From NCBI RefSeq assembly GCF_014075995.1, contig NZ_CP055153.1:3844001-3908000 (forward strand): 64,000 nucleotides of DNA. Direction: 5' to 3'. Source of the DNA: Adhaeribacter radiodurans. GTDB taxonomy: Bacteria > Bacteroidota > Bacteroidia > Cytophagales > Hymenobacteraceae. Position 1 is the first letter of the stretch; each line of letters starts with the position of its first letter. Of the stretch, positions 46,686 through 56,194 are shown one piece after another. The notes below the pieces were generated by a model. It saw only the letters and a list, made by a program, of their open reading frames with translations. It did no database searches and was not told where the DNA came from. The position numbers and the translations under genes are program-made.

Positions 46686-47576
46686 TTATTGTGGGGGAGC
46701 AGCAGCAATATCTTTTTGAATAACCGGCCATACACCAGGTGACGGTACGCTTACGCCTTTGTTAGATCCTCGCACCTCATCATCCGGCCCAAAATAATAC
46801 AAAGGCCAGCCTTTATAGGTTAGTTGTTTTTTACCAAATACATCTGTAGTGCTAAACAAGGCTTTATCCAGGGTAGAAGGAACGACTACTTTATCGGTTT
46901 CATAAATGGGCCAGATGGAATTATTAGAAAAATCGGATTTAGTCCAGGTATTTTTATTGGCTTTATCTGGCTTAAATCCGTACAGGGTTAAGCCTTTACC
47001 ATCCGTAAAGTAAATGGTTTTGCCTTCGCCTTCGGTATAATCCGATTTATAATTTTTTCCATCATCACCTACCAATTGAGTATTTACCAGCATAATGGTA
47101 TAATCAGGTTTGGCTACAAACCAAACCCCTCCTACTCCTTCGCCGGTAGTTTGGTTAGGAGCCTCTAAGGTATTGGTACCATTTGCGGCCGGAGCGTAAT
47201 AATACAAAGGCCAGGTTTTATAAGTCAATTGCTTTTTGCCGTTTGCCGCTGTAATTGTAGCAAAATCTGCTAAATCTAAGCCATCACCCAACATATCGGC
47301 CGTTAGGTTCTCCACAAAAAAGTAAGGCCATAAGGCTTCGCAACCGCCAGGACAATTGTTTTGGCCATCAGCATCATTCGAAAAATAATATAAGGCACGA
47401 CCATCTTTATCAACCAGGTAACTACCCAGCGAAGAACTATTCTGGAGTTTTACCTGCTCGGTAACGGTGGGCGGAGTGGGAGTATTGTTGTCCTCTTTGT
47501 CATCATCGCAACTAAAAGTAAACAGAAGCAAGGCGGGGAGCAGAAAACGTAAGCTGTTTCGGAATAGGTGTTTCAT
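46686..47576 (-). CDS. COG4315-type lipoprotein with repeated Yx(FWY)xxD motifs
   Basis: A 296-residue lipoprotein: signal peptide ending LFTFSC (Cys-23 from the preferred start), then a Thr/Pro-rich spacer. Two or more copies of the secreted-repeat module follow (SYLVDKDGRALYYFSND...CEALWPYF, later KTIYFTDGKGLTLYGFKPD...SIWPIYE, then KQLTYKGWPLYYFGPDD). The Y-x-F-x-D pattern is typical of COG4315/PF03640. Function is unknown; some relatives are near heme or copper proteins. An ATG four codons earlier (47588) is also possible. No helper gene is beside it. Confidence 0.88.
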   Translation of the reverse strand: MKHLFRNSLRFLLPALLLFTFSCDDDKEDNNTPTPPTVTEQVKLQNSSSLGSYLVDKDGRALYYFSNDADGQNNCPGGCEALWPYFFVENLTADMLGDGLDLADFATITAANGKKQLTYKTWPLYYYAPAANGTNTLEAPNQTTGEGVGGVWFVAKPDYTIMLVNTQLVGDDGKNYKSDYTEGEGKTIYFTDGKGLTLYGFKPDKANKNTWTKSDFSNNSIWPIYETDKVVVPSTLDKALFSTTDVFGKKQLTYKGWPLYYFGPDDEVRGSNKGVSVPSPGVWPVIQKDIAAAPPQ

Positions 47577-47588
47577 AGCAGTAACCAT

Positions 47589-47943
47589 TTTGTGAATTAG
47601 TTGTAAGTATTGATTTAAATCTCAGTTGTTCGAACCAGCCCGGATTACTTACAGGTCGTAACAAAACGCCTAATGGTTGCCTCGTCTTTTTAATTTTTTT
47701 ATTTATTTTTATTTATTTTATCAGGTTTCAGAATCTGGTATCCTTTACGTTTCTATTTTCGGATGCATTTAGAGTTATCCCGTCTTAATACCTGATTGGC
47801 ACCAGAATTTTTTTAAAAAAATTAGAACCTTATTTGCTGGAGAACCTGCTAATAGCTATATTTTAGGAAGATAACAATATTGCTAAAAATCAGCTTGTTA
47901 TAAGAATTAAACAAGAACTTTCACCTGTTTCTTAACCAGAATA
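47589..47943. other. Divergent promoter region between the lipoprotein and the small membrane protein
   Basis: About 355 bases with T- and A-rich stretches and no gene. It should contain both divergent promoters. A TTCGAACC segment near 47630 resembles a tRNA T-loop but cannot pair, so it is not a tRNA. Confidence 0.5.
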
Positions 47944-48444
47944 ATGAAGCCTACCATTTACAATTACAAAACGGTTAATTATTTTTCTGGTACTACAGGC
48001 TTTATGACAGTAGTACTGCTTATTTTTGGGATTTGCCTTATACCTACTTACTATTTTCTCTTCGGGGTTAGTACACTTTTCCTGCTTTTAATAGTTTTTA
48101 CAACCCACTATGGCTTAGAAATAAATGTGCGGGATAAAACATTTAAGCAATACCTGTGGATTTTAGGCTATAAACATAGTCGCATTCAATCGTATGATTT
48201 AATAGAATATGCTTTTATCCAATCCAGTAAGGTAAGCCGTACTTTATACTCCACCGCTACTTCTACTACGTTCACTTCCAGAGTATATAACGGTTACTTA
48301 AAATTCTCCGAAGAAAATAAAATCCATTTAATTCAAGCGTTAGAAAAAGAATCGGTTTTAAATAAATTACACTTTTTAGCCAGGGATTTAAAAATTGAAA
48401 TAGTAGATTTTACGGATGCGGACTCTGTTTCTATTGTCCCGTAA
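47944..48444 (+). CDS. Small two-TM membrane protein of unknown function
   Basis: A 166-residue protein with an aromatic N-terminus, two hydrophobic spans (about 19-37 and 40-55) and a cytoplasmic C-terminal half with FKQYLWILGYKHSRIQSYD-like beta-strand sequence that recalls bacterial PH-like domains. No enzyme motif is seen, and I assign no family. Its neighbours on both sides are convergent or divergent single genes, so context gives no clue. Confidence 0.7.
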   Translation: MKPTIYNYKTVNYFSGTTGFMTVVLLIFGICLIPTYYFLFGVSTLFLLLIVFTTHYGLEINVRDKTFKQYLWILGYKHSRIQSYDLIEYAFIQSSKVSRTLYSTATSTTFTSRVYNGYLKFSEENKIHLIQALEKESVLNKLHFLARDLKIEIVDFTDADSVSIVP

Positions 48445-48477
48445 TTACTAAAAAGATAGTCATTTATGACTTATACA

Positions 48478-50394
48478 TTAACTTTTAATTAATTCTAGTT
48501 TGCTTTGGTTATCGTATTTTAATTGTCCTTTTTCCAGCATGTTGCGAATTATATTAGTCAAATCAAGAGCGAATTTAGGTTCGAAGCGCGCTACTAATGC
48601 TTTAGGGTGCAAAGGCTGCTGGCTAAGGTGGGCAATTATTTGATCGTGAAGAATTTTATAATTATCTTCTTTTCGTTGTTCTTTTTTGCGGGCCAGACAA
48701 TAATCGCAAATCCGGCAATATTCATCCGTTATTTCGCCAAAATACTGGAGCAACAATTGAGTGCGGCACCGGTTAGTAGTTTCCAGGTAATTTATTACTG
48801 CTTCCGCTTTTTGCACAGCCGTTTTCCGGAACTGGGTTAGTTTCGCTTTATCCAACGGTAAGTTAGCGGCATCGTAGCGGGGAGTGGTAAACAACAACTG
48901 AGGCGCTTCCCGTTGGGGTTCGTATTCTACAATATTTCTTTGGCTCAGATATTCTAGGGTTTTCCGAACGGCTGCTTCGGTACTTTGCAGGTAGCTGGCA
49001 ATTTGGCGTTCGTTAATTTTAACAAAGCTGGAATATAAATTACCCCCGTAAATTCGCAGTAAGGTTTTTAAAAGAGCATCAAATTCGTGGTGTGCTATTT
49101 GAAATTTATATAATTCTTCGTGGTCTACAGAAAAATAGAGTTTAGAAGGAGCGTAAAAGGCTTCGTTTAGTTGCAGCAATCCTTCAGATTCTAGTTTTCG
49201 GATAGCGTGGTGCACTTCCAAAGCTTTCAATTTATAGGTGCGGGTAAAATCATCTATTTGAAAATCAAAAGAAGTAAACTCGCCGCTGCCTACGGCAATC
49301 TGGTAATAATTAGCCAAAGCCTGGTATACCCGTTTCAGCGTGTCAATGGGTGGATGTGCTTCGGTCACTTTAGCTCGTAAATCTTCGGTATCAGCGGGGC
49401 CAAGCAACACGGTGGCGTACGAGTATTTGCCACCCCTGCCAGCCCTTCCGGCTTCCTGGTAGTAGGCTTCTAACGTTTCGGGCAAATCCAGGTGTATTAC
49501 CAGCCGCACATCCGGCTTATCAATGCCCATTCCAAAAGCATTAGTAGCAATTATTACCCGGGTTCTGTTTTCTATCCATTGCTGCTGAAATTTAGCGCGG
49601 TCGGCAAAAGATAAGCCGGCATGGTAAATTCCGGCGGATATTCCCCGAGCTTGCAGCCATTTGGCTGTTTCTACGGTTTGCCGTCGGCTGCGAACGTACA
49701 CCACAGCACTACCCGGTACTTTCTGCAGAATACCTAATAACCGGGCATGCTTGTCTTCGGTAACCAAACAAGAATAAGACAAATTGGCCCGCGCAAAACT
49801 CTGTTGAAATACTTTCGCTTTCTGAAATAATAATTTATCCTGAATATCTTGCTTTACTACTTCTGTGGCAGTGGCGGTGAGCGCTAACACCGGAATATCG
49901 GGTAATAATGTACGCAGTTCAGCAATTTGGAGGTAGGCCGGCCGAAAATCATAACCCCACTGCGAAATACAATGCGCTTCGTCTACGGCCAGTAAAGAAA
50001 CCGACATTCGTTTTACCCGCTCCCGGAAAATGTCGGTTTGCAAGCGTTCCGGCGATACATACAGGAACTTTACCTGGCCAAAAACACAATTATCTAAAAT
50101 AATATCTATTTCGTGCTTACTCAGTCCAGAATGAATAGCTACCGCCGCAATGTTTCTTTTTTGCAGCTGCTCTACCTGGTCTTTCATGAGGGCAATTAGA
50201 GGCGAAATAACCAGGCAAATACCAGGTTTAGCTAGTGCTGGCACCTGAAAACAGATCGATTTGCCGCCGCCTGTAGGTAACAATGCTAAGGTGTCTTGAC
50301 CTGCCAAAACGGATTGAATAATATCTTCCTGTAATGGCCGGAAGGCATTATAATGCCAGAACTGTTGTAAGATTTGGTGAATAGTAAGCTCCAA
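48478..50394 (-). CDS. recQ: RecQ-type ATP-dependent DNA helicase
   Basis: A 638-residue 3'-5' DNA helicase used in recombination repair. Motif I is LLPTGGGKSICFQ, motif II VDEAHCISQWGYDFRP, motif III LTATAT, and motif VI YYQEAGRAGRGG. The RecQ-C-terminal zinc site has four Cys (CRTQLLL and YCRICDYC). The C-terminus (~570-638) is short and does not look like an HRDC domain. A frame check finds TTG at 50394 and a stop five to six codons upstream, without ATG, so TTG is the start (MELTIHQILQQFW). It stands alone. Confidence 0.94.
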   Translation of the reverse strand: MELTIHQILQQFWHYNAFRPLQEDIIQSVLAGQDTLALLPTGGGKSICFQVPALAKPGICLVISPLIALMKDQVEQLQKRNIAAVAIHSGLSKHEIDIILDNCVFGQVKFLYVSPERLQTDIFRERVKRMSVSLLAVDEAHCISQWGYDFRPAYLQIAELRTLLPDIPVLALTATATEVVKQDIQDKLLFQKAKVFQQSFARANLSYSCLVTEDKHARLLGILQKVPGSAVVYVRSRRQTVETAKWLQARGISAGIYHAGLSFADRAKFQQQWIENRTRVIIATNAFGMGIDKPDVRLVIHLDLPETLEAYYQEAGRAGRGGKYSYATVLLGPADTEDLRAKVTEAHPPIDTLKRVYQALANYYQIAVGSGEFTSFDFQIDDFTRTYKLKALEVHHAIRKLESEGLLQLNEAFYAPSKLYFSVDHEELYKFQIAHHEFDALLKTLLRIYGGNLYSSFVKINERQIASYLQSTEAAVRKTLEYLSQRNIVEYEPQREAPQLLFTTPRYDAANLPLDKAKLTQFRKTAVQKAEAVINYLETTNRCRTQLLLQYFGEITDEYCRICDYCLARKKEQRKEDNYKILHDQIIAHLSQQPLHPKALVARFEPKFALDLTNIIRNMLEKGQLKYDNQSKLELIKS

Positions 50395-50485
50395 GGAAAG
50401 TAGTTTTGGAGCTCAAAATTACTAAATTAAATGATATGGATGGTGCTCCTACGCAATTTGCAACCCTTCTTTCGGAATAATTCGA

Positions 50486-51157
50486 TTATTTGTTTGAACC
50501 TAGCGCGGTTACCACAATATCCTCTAAAATTATATCTGCCTGAACAGTTTCGGGAAGTGCATTTTCATTCTGGCTTCTCCCCTGAATTCTATAGATAATA
50601 GGTAATATAAAGGTTTTATCAACATACTTCTTACTCCAAGAACCTTTTAAGCTCTTAAAAATTTTAGGTAAATCCTGAGAAAAACTTTTATCAGGATCAT
50701 TATAAACCCTTACTAAATTACTTCTGCCTAATGAATCTATTTTGAATTCAACGAAAATTTTAGTGGTAATATTAGCGCGCAGTGGTTGCGCAGGATAACG
50801 GATACTTTTGCCAAAATGTTTATAAAAATTTCCCAACCCTTCTTCAAACTCTAATTTCTCCTTAAGAATTTCAAGCCCTATTTGAAAATCGGTTTTAGAT
50901 GGCGTTACTAAGGATTGCGCCCCATAATTATTGTGCGTAATTAAAATTGTATCGCCAGGATTTGATTTTACCTGAAAAAAGCCAGCATAATTGGTTTTAG
51001 TTACTACCGAATCATAGTGAACGATGGAGGCGCTTCTAACTGGCTCTTTGGTTAATTTATCGTACACACGAATTGTGTACAATTGGCTTTGTCCTTTTGC
51101 TATATTTGAAACTATAATCAAAAGAAAAAACAAAAAGGAAAAATAGAACTTAAGCAT
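50486..51157 (-). CDS. Secreted protein with carboxypeptidase-regulatory-like and TonB-C-like regions
   Basis: A 223-residue protein with a signal peptide (core about residues 4-20, AKGQ). A carboxypeptidase-D regulatory-like beta-sandwich follows (about 26-95; VYDKLTKEPVRSASIVHYDS). Residues ~115-195 resemble a TonB C-terminal fold (YPAQPLRANITTKIFVEFKI, then DSLGRSNLVRVYND). This pairing is common in Bacteroidota envelope proteins. The final ~30 residues are variable. Function is unknown. It is not clearly cotranscribed with recQ or the next gene. Confidence 0.8.
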   Translation of the reverse strand: MLKFYFSFLFFLLIIVSNIAKGQSQLYTIRVYDKLTKEPVRSASIVHYDSVVTKTNYAGFFQVKSNPGDTILITHNNYGAQSLVTPSKTDFQIGLEILKEKLEFEEGLGNFYKHFGKSIRYPAQPLRANITTKIFVEFKIDSLGRSNLVRVYNDPDKSFSQDLPKIFKSLKGSWSKKYVDKTFILPIIYRIQGRSQNENALPETVQADIILEDIVVTALGSNK

Positions 51158-51332
51158 CTTATATAATGATAAAATAAACTTAAAAATTAAATTTTACCAG
51201 AATGCATCGTATGTTATCCATCTACGGCTTGAAGTTTTTCCTGTGTTTTTAAATAAAGCCTAAGATTAGAGTGGTTCTATCTAAAATACGAATAAATTTA
51301 ATAACTTAAAAATGAAGCCTATATAAAAAAAG

Positions 51333-51357
51333 AGCCCGGCTCTTTCAGAACCGGGCT
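51333..51357 (-). terminator. Intrinsic terminator after the 263-residue protein gene
   Basis: On the minus strand a stem AGCCCGG...CCGGGCT, followed by CTTTTTTT, ~33 bases after the stop at 51390. Reads well only in that orientation. Confidence 0.85.
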
Positions 51358-51389
51358 TTAACGATTAAAAGTAAGTTTTGGAAGAATAA

Positions 51390-52181
51390 TTAAGCAGCTG
51401 CGTTTTGTTCTTCTTCGCGATCTTCAATTACTTTTTTCAGTTTCGCGATAGCTTGCGTCGCACGTTCTTCATCCAATTTATTAATGTTTAATAACATCTT
51501 AGTTTTCTCCTGGCGCGTAATCACCGGATTGTTCAGCAAACGAATAATTTCTTCTTTTTGCTTAGCCGAAGCATATTTAACCGATGACGCAGCGGCGGCC
51601 GGAGCAGTTTCTTGCTTTTCTGGTTCTACTGGAACCGCTTTCATAGCTTTTGTTTCCGCTACTGCTTGCGGCTGCTCCACCCGGGGAGTTTCCGGAGTAT
51701 TACCACTGTAATCCATTTCTTCGGCTGGTGTAGGCTCGTAACCGGCCGCCCGAATAATCCAGGCCAAAATATTTCGGTAAGCTTTACCAATTGCCCGGGT
51801 CTGTGCCATGGAAGCAATCGCAAATTCCTGGTAATACTTTTTACCTTGCTCTTTATTAGAACAAATAGCAAAACCAGCTCCCACAATTTGTTCTGTACGT
51901 AAATTAAGCAAATTAACCTTTGCCTGATACTTTAGTTCGGTATCGGTACTTACGTTAATTACATGTTCCACTACGGGCAGAATACCCAATCGGGAACCAG
52001 CGTATTGCCATCCTTCTACGTTCACGTATTCCTTGCCTTGAATATTTTGATACAATTTATTCTCTTTGATAAACTTCGCAAGGTCGATGGCCAGGTGCAT
52101 GGTTTCGTCAGATTTCGCGATATCGTAACTCTCGATTCGCGCCTTCTTAACTAACTTGTCTTCTTTAATTTCCTGATTCAT
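51390..52181 (-). CDS. Uncharacterised protein resembling phage recombination-accessory proteins
   Basis: A 263-residue cytoplasmic protein with no signal or membrane segment. The central region contains VEGWQYAGSRLGILPVVEHV and AIASMAQTRAIGKAYRNIL...GYEPTPAEEM. That SMAQTRA-...-GYEPTPAEEM pattern also occurs, from memory, in hypothetical proteins of phages and actinobacteria. An Ala/Pro/Glu-rich linker (~170-205) leads to a C-terminal helical module (ASAKQKEEIIRLLNN...QAIAKLKKVIEDRE), like those following phage recombinases. A role in DNA annealing or recombination is inferred, not shown. It has its own terminator and no phage genes nearby. Family function is not established. Confidence 0.75.
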   Translation of the reverse strand: MNQEIKEDKLVKKARIESYDIAKSDETMHLAIDLAKFIKENKLYQNIQGKEYVNVEGWQYAGSRLGILPVVEHVINVSTDTELKYQAKVNLLNLRTEQIVGAGFAICSNKEQGKKYYQEFAIASMAQTRAIGKAYRNILAWIIRAAGYEPTPAEEMDYSGNTPETPRVEQPQAVAETKAMKAVPVEPEKQETAPAAAASSVKYASAKQKEEIIRLLNNPVITRQEKTKMLLNINKLDEERATQAIAKLKKVIEDREEEQNAAA

Positions 52182-52910
52182 TTCTTTGTTTTTATGTTCA
52201 AATTAAAAACATATCTCTTTAGTATTTGGTGCCATTATGCTAATAAAAAAAGCAAATTATTCTACCTGATTATCAACATCTTACAATAAAGTTTTTAGCA
52301 ATTTTTCAACTCATTTTTACCTAAAAAAATGAAGGTGAAAAAGCATTACATTTATACTCTAAAAATATTGTTTCTCCCAAGCAGGGAAGCTTTTCTACTA
52401 TTTTAAAGTAATAAGGTTTCAATTTTATATTTGCTTGATAATATGCGTTTTAATTACTTAAAATATAGTTTTCCTTTCTTATAGCATACCTAGGTTTAGC
52501 CAATTGTTTTAAATTAAAGCTCCAAGTTTATTTGGTATGCAGTTTTAGGGCAAACAGAAGATTTTAGTAGTTGAGTAACAAAAGAAGTGCTTTGTGCCTG
52601 AATGAAACTCAAAGTAATTGAAACTGGGAAAGTAGCAGTATATTAGTTGAGCTTTATTGAAGATAAATAAGAAATGCCAGATTAATATTTTACTAAATTA
52701 TTTAGCATTAAAAATCTGGTAAGAACTATTATCCAATTAATTATTATTGATTAATTGGCTCAATTTAAAATAAGAGTCTGTTTTAAATTGAGCCAATTAA
52801 AAGTACCAGTTGGGTGTTTGCACCGGAAAGTAATCCGTGAAGAATTATAATAGGTAGTGAAGATGCCCTAGATTTTATTCTTTGCTTTTATCGAAATACG
52901 AAACAATTTC
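52182..52910. other. Long AT-rich intergenic region between the recombination-like gene and lolD
   Basis: About 730 bases with no supported gene. The only feature is the palindrome complex at 52733-52800, entered separately. The promoter of the 263-residue protein should lie near 52200. Confidence 0.55.
52733..52800. repeat. Perfect 20-bp palindrome with an overlapping alternative hairpin
   Basis: TTAATTGGCTCAATTTAAAA (52751-52770) is the exact inverse complement of 52781-52800, around the 10-nt spacer TAAGAGTCTG. A second, mutually exclusive pairing joins CCAATTAA (52733-52740) to TTAATTGG (52751-52758). No T tract follows. It could be a transposon remnant, a binding site or an RNA switch. 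Confidence 0.7.
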
Positions 52911-53564
52911 TTAATTTAAAAGATAACCATCTTTCATTACTAATTTCCGGTCGGCCATTTCGGCTAGATGCTCGTTGTGGGTTACGATAACAAATGTTTG
53001 GTGCAAATCGCGGCGCAAGCGGAAGAAAATTTCGTGGAGTTCTCTGGCATTTTCCGAATCTAAATTACCGCTGGGTTCATCGGCAAAAATAATTTCCGGA
53101 GCATTTATTAAAGCGCGGGCAACGGCAGTGCGCTGCTGCTCCCCTCCCGACATTTCCGAAGGTTTATGCTCGAACCGGTGACCCAAGTTCAACATTTTTA
53201 ATAATTCTTTAGCGCGGGTAGTTACTTCTTCCTCGGGGCGACCAGCTAAAAAACCAGGTAAACACACATTCTCCACCGCAGTAAACTCCGGCAATAAATT
53301 ATGAAACTGGAAAATAAACCCAATGTGCTGATTACGAAACCGGGCCAATTCTACACTTTTGTATTTATTTACCGCATTTCCGTTAAAAAACACTTCTCCT
53401 TGATCAGCATTATCTAAAGTTCCTAAAATATGAAGTAGAGTGCTTTTACCCGCTCCCGATGAACCAACAATCGAAACAATCTCCCCTTTGGCAATCTGGA
53501 GCGTAATACCTTTCAGAACGGGCAGAGCTCCGTATGATTTATGAATATTTGTAGCGTGCAGCAA
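52911..53564 (-). CDS. lolD: ABC transporter ATP-binding protein, LolD-like
   Basis: A 217-residue ATPase of the LolD/MacB-type family. Walker A is GSSGAGKSTLLH, Walker B is IIFADEPSGNLDS, the ABC signature is MSGGEQQRTAVARAL, and the Q-loop and D-loop are normal. LolD works with LolC/E to release lipoproteins from the inner membrane toward the outer one; the partner membrane genes are not beside it. The start is a TTG at 53564, as the frame offers no ATG that would give the MLHATNIHKSYG start. It is transcribed alone, divergent from the glycosidase gene. Confidence 0.88.
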   Translation of the reverse strand: MLHATNIHKSYGALPVLKGITLQIAKGEIVSIVGSSGAGKSTLLHILGTLDNADQGEVFFNGNAVNKYKSVELARFRNQHIGFIFQFHNLLPEFTAVENVCLPGFLAGRPEEEVTTRAKELLKMLNLGHRFEHKPSEMSGGEQQRTAVARALINAPEIIFADEPSGNLDSENARELHEIFFRLRRDLHQTFVIVTHNEHLAEMADRKLVMKDGYLLN

Positions 53565-53791
53565 GAAGGTTAAAATTTTAATGTCTCCGAAGAGTAGTTA
53601 TCGGTAAATCTAGATAAAAGTTACCATTATTTACAAATTAGTAAGCCTAGGTTTTAAATTAAGATTTAATTATTCAAAAATTTTACTCACTTAATTAATT
53701 AAATACGCTTTCTGTTTCTTCCTTGAAAAATTAGCGGATGAACTTAACTTTTAATAATTTACCTTACCCAACTAATTATACCTGAAATTAA

Positions 53792-54880
53792 ATGGCTATT
53801 GGAAGATCTTTCCCCGTGCTGCTGCTTATTTTTTTATGCATGATGGTCCTTATTGTCTGTTTCCGGATACAGCCAAACGTTACCTCTACTCCCGCATTTA
53901 AAAGTAAAATTACTTTCCGGGGAGTAAATTGGGTAGCCGGCGATTCGGTAACTTTAAATCAGATAGTAGCCCTAAAACAGCAAAATATAGAATGGATGGC
54001 GCAAACGCCGTTTGGCTGGCAGCAGAAGTATAACACCCCGGAATTAAACATTAATACGCACGTAAGTAAAAGCTTTTGGGGAGAAAGCGATCAGGGTTTA
54101 ATGCACACCACGCGGTTAGCGAAAGAAGCAGGCATAAAAACTTTGCTAAAACCCCATATTTGGTTAAGAGATCGGGATCAAAATAAGTGGATCGGAGACA
54201 TAGAAATGACCAGCGAAGCTGACTGGAAAGCCTGGTTTACAAATTATTCGGCATTTATTTTACATTATGCCCGCTTAGCCGAACAAAACCAGATAGAAGC
54301 TCTTTGTATTGGTACCGAGTTAATGAAACCAGCCATTACCCGCGAAAAAGAATGGCGCCAGTTGATTTACGATATTCGGCAAGTTTACCATGGTCAGCTT
54401 ACTTATGCGGCAAATTGGTACCTGGAATACGAAAAAATAAAATTCTGGGACGCGCTCGACTTTATCGGGGTACAAGGTTACTTTCCGCTCACCAAAAAAA
54501 ATAATCCCACTTTATCTGAGCTTCAGGCCGGTTGGAAGCCATATTTAAGTGATTTAGAAAAAATAGCTAGTAAATTTCAAAAGCCGGTAGTTTTTACGGA
54601 AGTAGGCTACAAAAGCACCCCCGATGCTGCCGTGGAACCCTGGAAATGGCCGGAAAGAGGAATTACATCCGAACAAGATGAGTCACTTAAAACCCAAGCC
54701 ATATGTTATGATGCTCTATTTCAGACTCTTTGGCAAAAGCCTTGGTTTGGCGGTACTTTTATCTGGAAATGGTACCCACAAGTCCGCGATAATGGCCGCG
54801 ACCACCGCGACTTTACGCCCCAGCACAAACCCGCCGAAAAGATTTTAGCAGACTGGTACGGATCAGTCCATAGACGATAG
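53792..54880 (+). CDS. Secreted/anchored GH113-like glycosidase
   Basis: A 362-residue protein with an N-terminal hydrophobic anchor or signal (core about residues 8-24), then a TIM-barrel. FRGVNWVAGDSVTLNQ at the start, LLKPHIWLRD, EALCIGTELMKP (putative acid/base Glu) and VVFTEVGYKS (putative nucleophile Glu) fit the GH113-like group, which includes beta-1,4-mannanases. It should act outside the cytoplasm. The last two or three codons and the TAG stop lie inside a heptamer repeat array, so the C-terminus (SVHRR) may have been set by the repeat. Substrate is unknown. Confidence 0.82.
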   Translation: MAIGRSFPVLLLIFLCMMVLIVCFRIQPNVTSTPAFKSKITFRGVNWVAGDSVTLNQIVALKQQNIEWMAQTPFGWQQKYNTPELNINTHVSKSFWGESDQGLMHTTRLAKEAGIKTLLKPHIWLRDRDQNKWIGDIEMTSEADWKAWFTNYSAFILHYARLAEQNQIEALCIGTELMKPAITREKEWRQLIYDIRQVYHGQLTYAANWYLEYEKIKFWDALDFIGVQGYFPLTKKNNPTLSELQAGWKPYLSDLEKIASKFQKPVVFTEVGYKSTPDAAVEPWKWPERGITSEQDESLKTQAICYDALFQTLWQKPWFGGTFIWKWYPQVRDNGRDHRDFTPQHKPAEKILADWYGSVHRR

Positions 54881-54912
54881 ACTATGGACTATAGACAATG
54901 GACTATCAACTA
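54861..54912 (+). repeat. Heptamer repeat array over the glycosidase stop codon
   Basis: GTCCATA, GACGATA, GACTATG, GACTATA, GACAATG, GACTATC, AACTAAT in continuous 7-nt register. Its first units encode the last residues of the GH113-like protein and supply the TAG stop. Same family as 10611-10653 and 25549-25572. Confidence 0.8.
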
Positions 54913-54919
54913 ATAAAAA

Positions 54920-54950
54920 TTTGAAATAATAAGATTATCGTTTACTTTCG
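54920..54950 (+). promoter_or_regulatory. Promoter of sucC
   Basis: TTTG (54920-54923), a 19-nt spacer, then TACTTTCG (54943-54950) fits the Bacteroidota TTTG-N(17-23)-TAnnTTTG promoter with one mismatch in the -7 box. Transcription would start near 54958, about 15 bases before the ATG. Confidence 0.65.
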
Positions 54951-54972
54951 TGCCATACGAAATGCTCCTAAC

Positions 54973-56163
54973 ATGAACATACACGAATATCAGGGAAAAG
55001 AAATTTTAAAAAGTTATGGTGTACGGGTACAGGAAGGCATTATTGCCCGCAACCCCGACCAAGCCGTAGAAGCCGCTAAACGCCTGACGGCCGAAACCGG
55101 TACCGGTTGGCATGTTGTTAAAGCCCAAATTCATGCGGGTGGACGCGGTAAAGGCGGCGGAGTTAAAGTGGCCAAAAACCTGGATCAGGTACGCGAGCTT
55201 GCTTCGCAAATATTAGGTATGACTCTGGTAACCCCCCAAACGGGCCCGGAAGGTAAAGTAGTACATAAAATATTAATTGCTCAGGATGTTTACTATCCGG
55301 GGCCTACTGAGCCAAAGGAATTTTACATGAGTATCTTACTCGATCGGGCAAAAGGTCAGAATGTAATTATGGCCAGCACCGAAGGCGGGATGGATATTGA
55401 AGAAGTAGCTGAAACCCATCCGGAAAAAATTATTAAAGAATGGATTGATCCGGCCGTAGGTTTACAAGCTTTCCAGGCACGTAAAGTTGCTTTTGCTTTT
55501 GGTCTGGAAGGAGAAGCCTTTAAAGAAATGGTAAAGTTTATTACCGCGCTTTATAAGGCATATTTAGATACCGATGCTTCGCAGTTTGAAATTAACCCGG
55601 TTTTAAAAACGTCGGATAATAAAATATTGGCGGTAGATGCCAAAGTAAACCTAGACGATAATGCCCTTTACCGCCATCGGGCTTTTGAAGACCTGCGCGA
55701 CTTTAACGAAGAAGATCCTCTAGAAGTAGAAGCTAGTGCCAGTAACTTAAATTACGTTAAGTTAGATGGTAACGTAGGTTGTATGGTAAACGGAGCGGGT
55801 TTGGCTATGGCAACTATGGATATTATTAAGCTATCGGGTGGTGAGCCGGCTAACTTCCTGGACGTTGGAGGTGGAGCAAACGCCCAAACCGTAGAAGCTG
55901 GTTTCCGGATTATTTTAAAAGATCCCAACGTAAAAGCTATTTTAATTAATATTTTTGGAGGTATTGTTCGTTGCGACCGCGTAGCGAACGGAGTAGTAGA
56001 AGCCTACAAAAACATTGGCGATATTCAGGTTCCGATTATTGTGCGCTTACAAGGCACTAATGCCGAAGAAGGCGCCCGCATTATAGATGAATCTGGTTTA
56101 AAAGTTTACTCTGCCGTTTTGTTAAAAGATGCCGCTCAGCGCGTAAAAGAAGTATTGGCTTAA
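54973..56163 (+). CDS. sucC: Succinyl-CoA ligase [ADP/GDP-forming] subunit beta
   Basis: A 396-residue beta subunit of the TCA-cycle enzyme that makes ATP or GTP from succinyl-CoA. The N-terminal ATP-grasp domain has [17 protein letters not shown] and [17 protein letters not shown], and the C-terminal CoA-ligase half has [19 protein letters not shown] and [15 protein letters not shown]. Length is typical. sucD is not next to it, which is common in Bacteroidota. It has its own promoter and terminator. Identification is certain. Confidence 0.97.
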   Translation: MNIHEYQGKEILKSYGVRVQEGIIARNPDQAVEAAKRLTAETGTGWHVVKAQIHAGGRGKGGGVKVAKNLDQVRELASQILGMTLVTPQTGPEGKVVHKILIAQDVYYPGPTEPKEFYMSILLDRAKGQNVIMASTEGGMDIEEVAETHPEKIIKEWIDPAVGLQAFQARKVAFAFGLEGEAFKEMVKFITALYKAYLDTDASQFEINPVLKTSDNKILAVDAKVNLDDNALYRHRAFEDLRDFNEEDPLEVEASASNLNYVKLDGNVGCMVNGAGLAMATMDIIKLSGGEPANFLDVGGGANAQTVEAGFRIILKDPNVKAILINIFGGIVRCDRVANGVVEAYKNIGDIQVPIIVRLQGTNAEEGARIIDESGLKVYSAVLLKDAAQRVKEVLA

Positions 56164-56194
56164 TTTTCATTCACTTCTAAAACCTTTGTATAAT

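Noticed and set aside
47620-47655. TTCGAACC segment resembling a tRNA T-loop
   Set aside because: The flanking bases cannot form the T-arm or acceptor stems.
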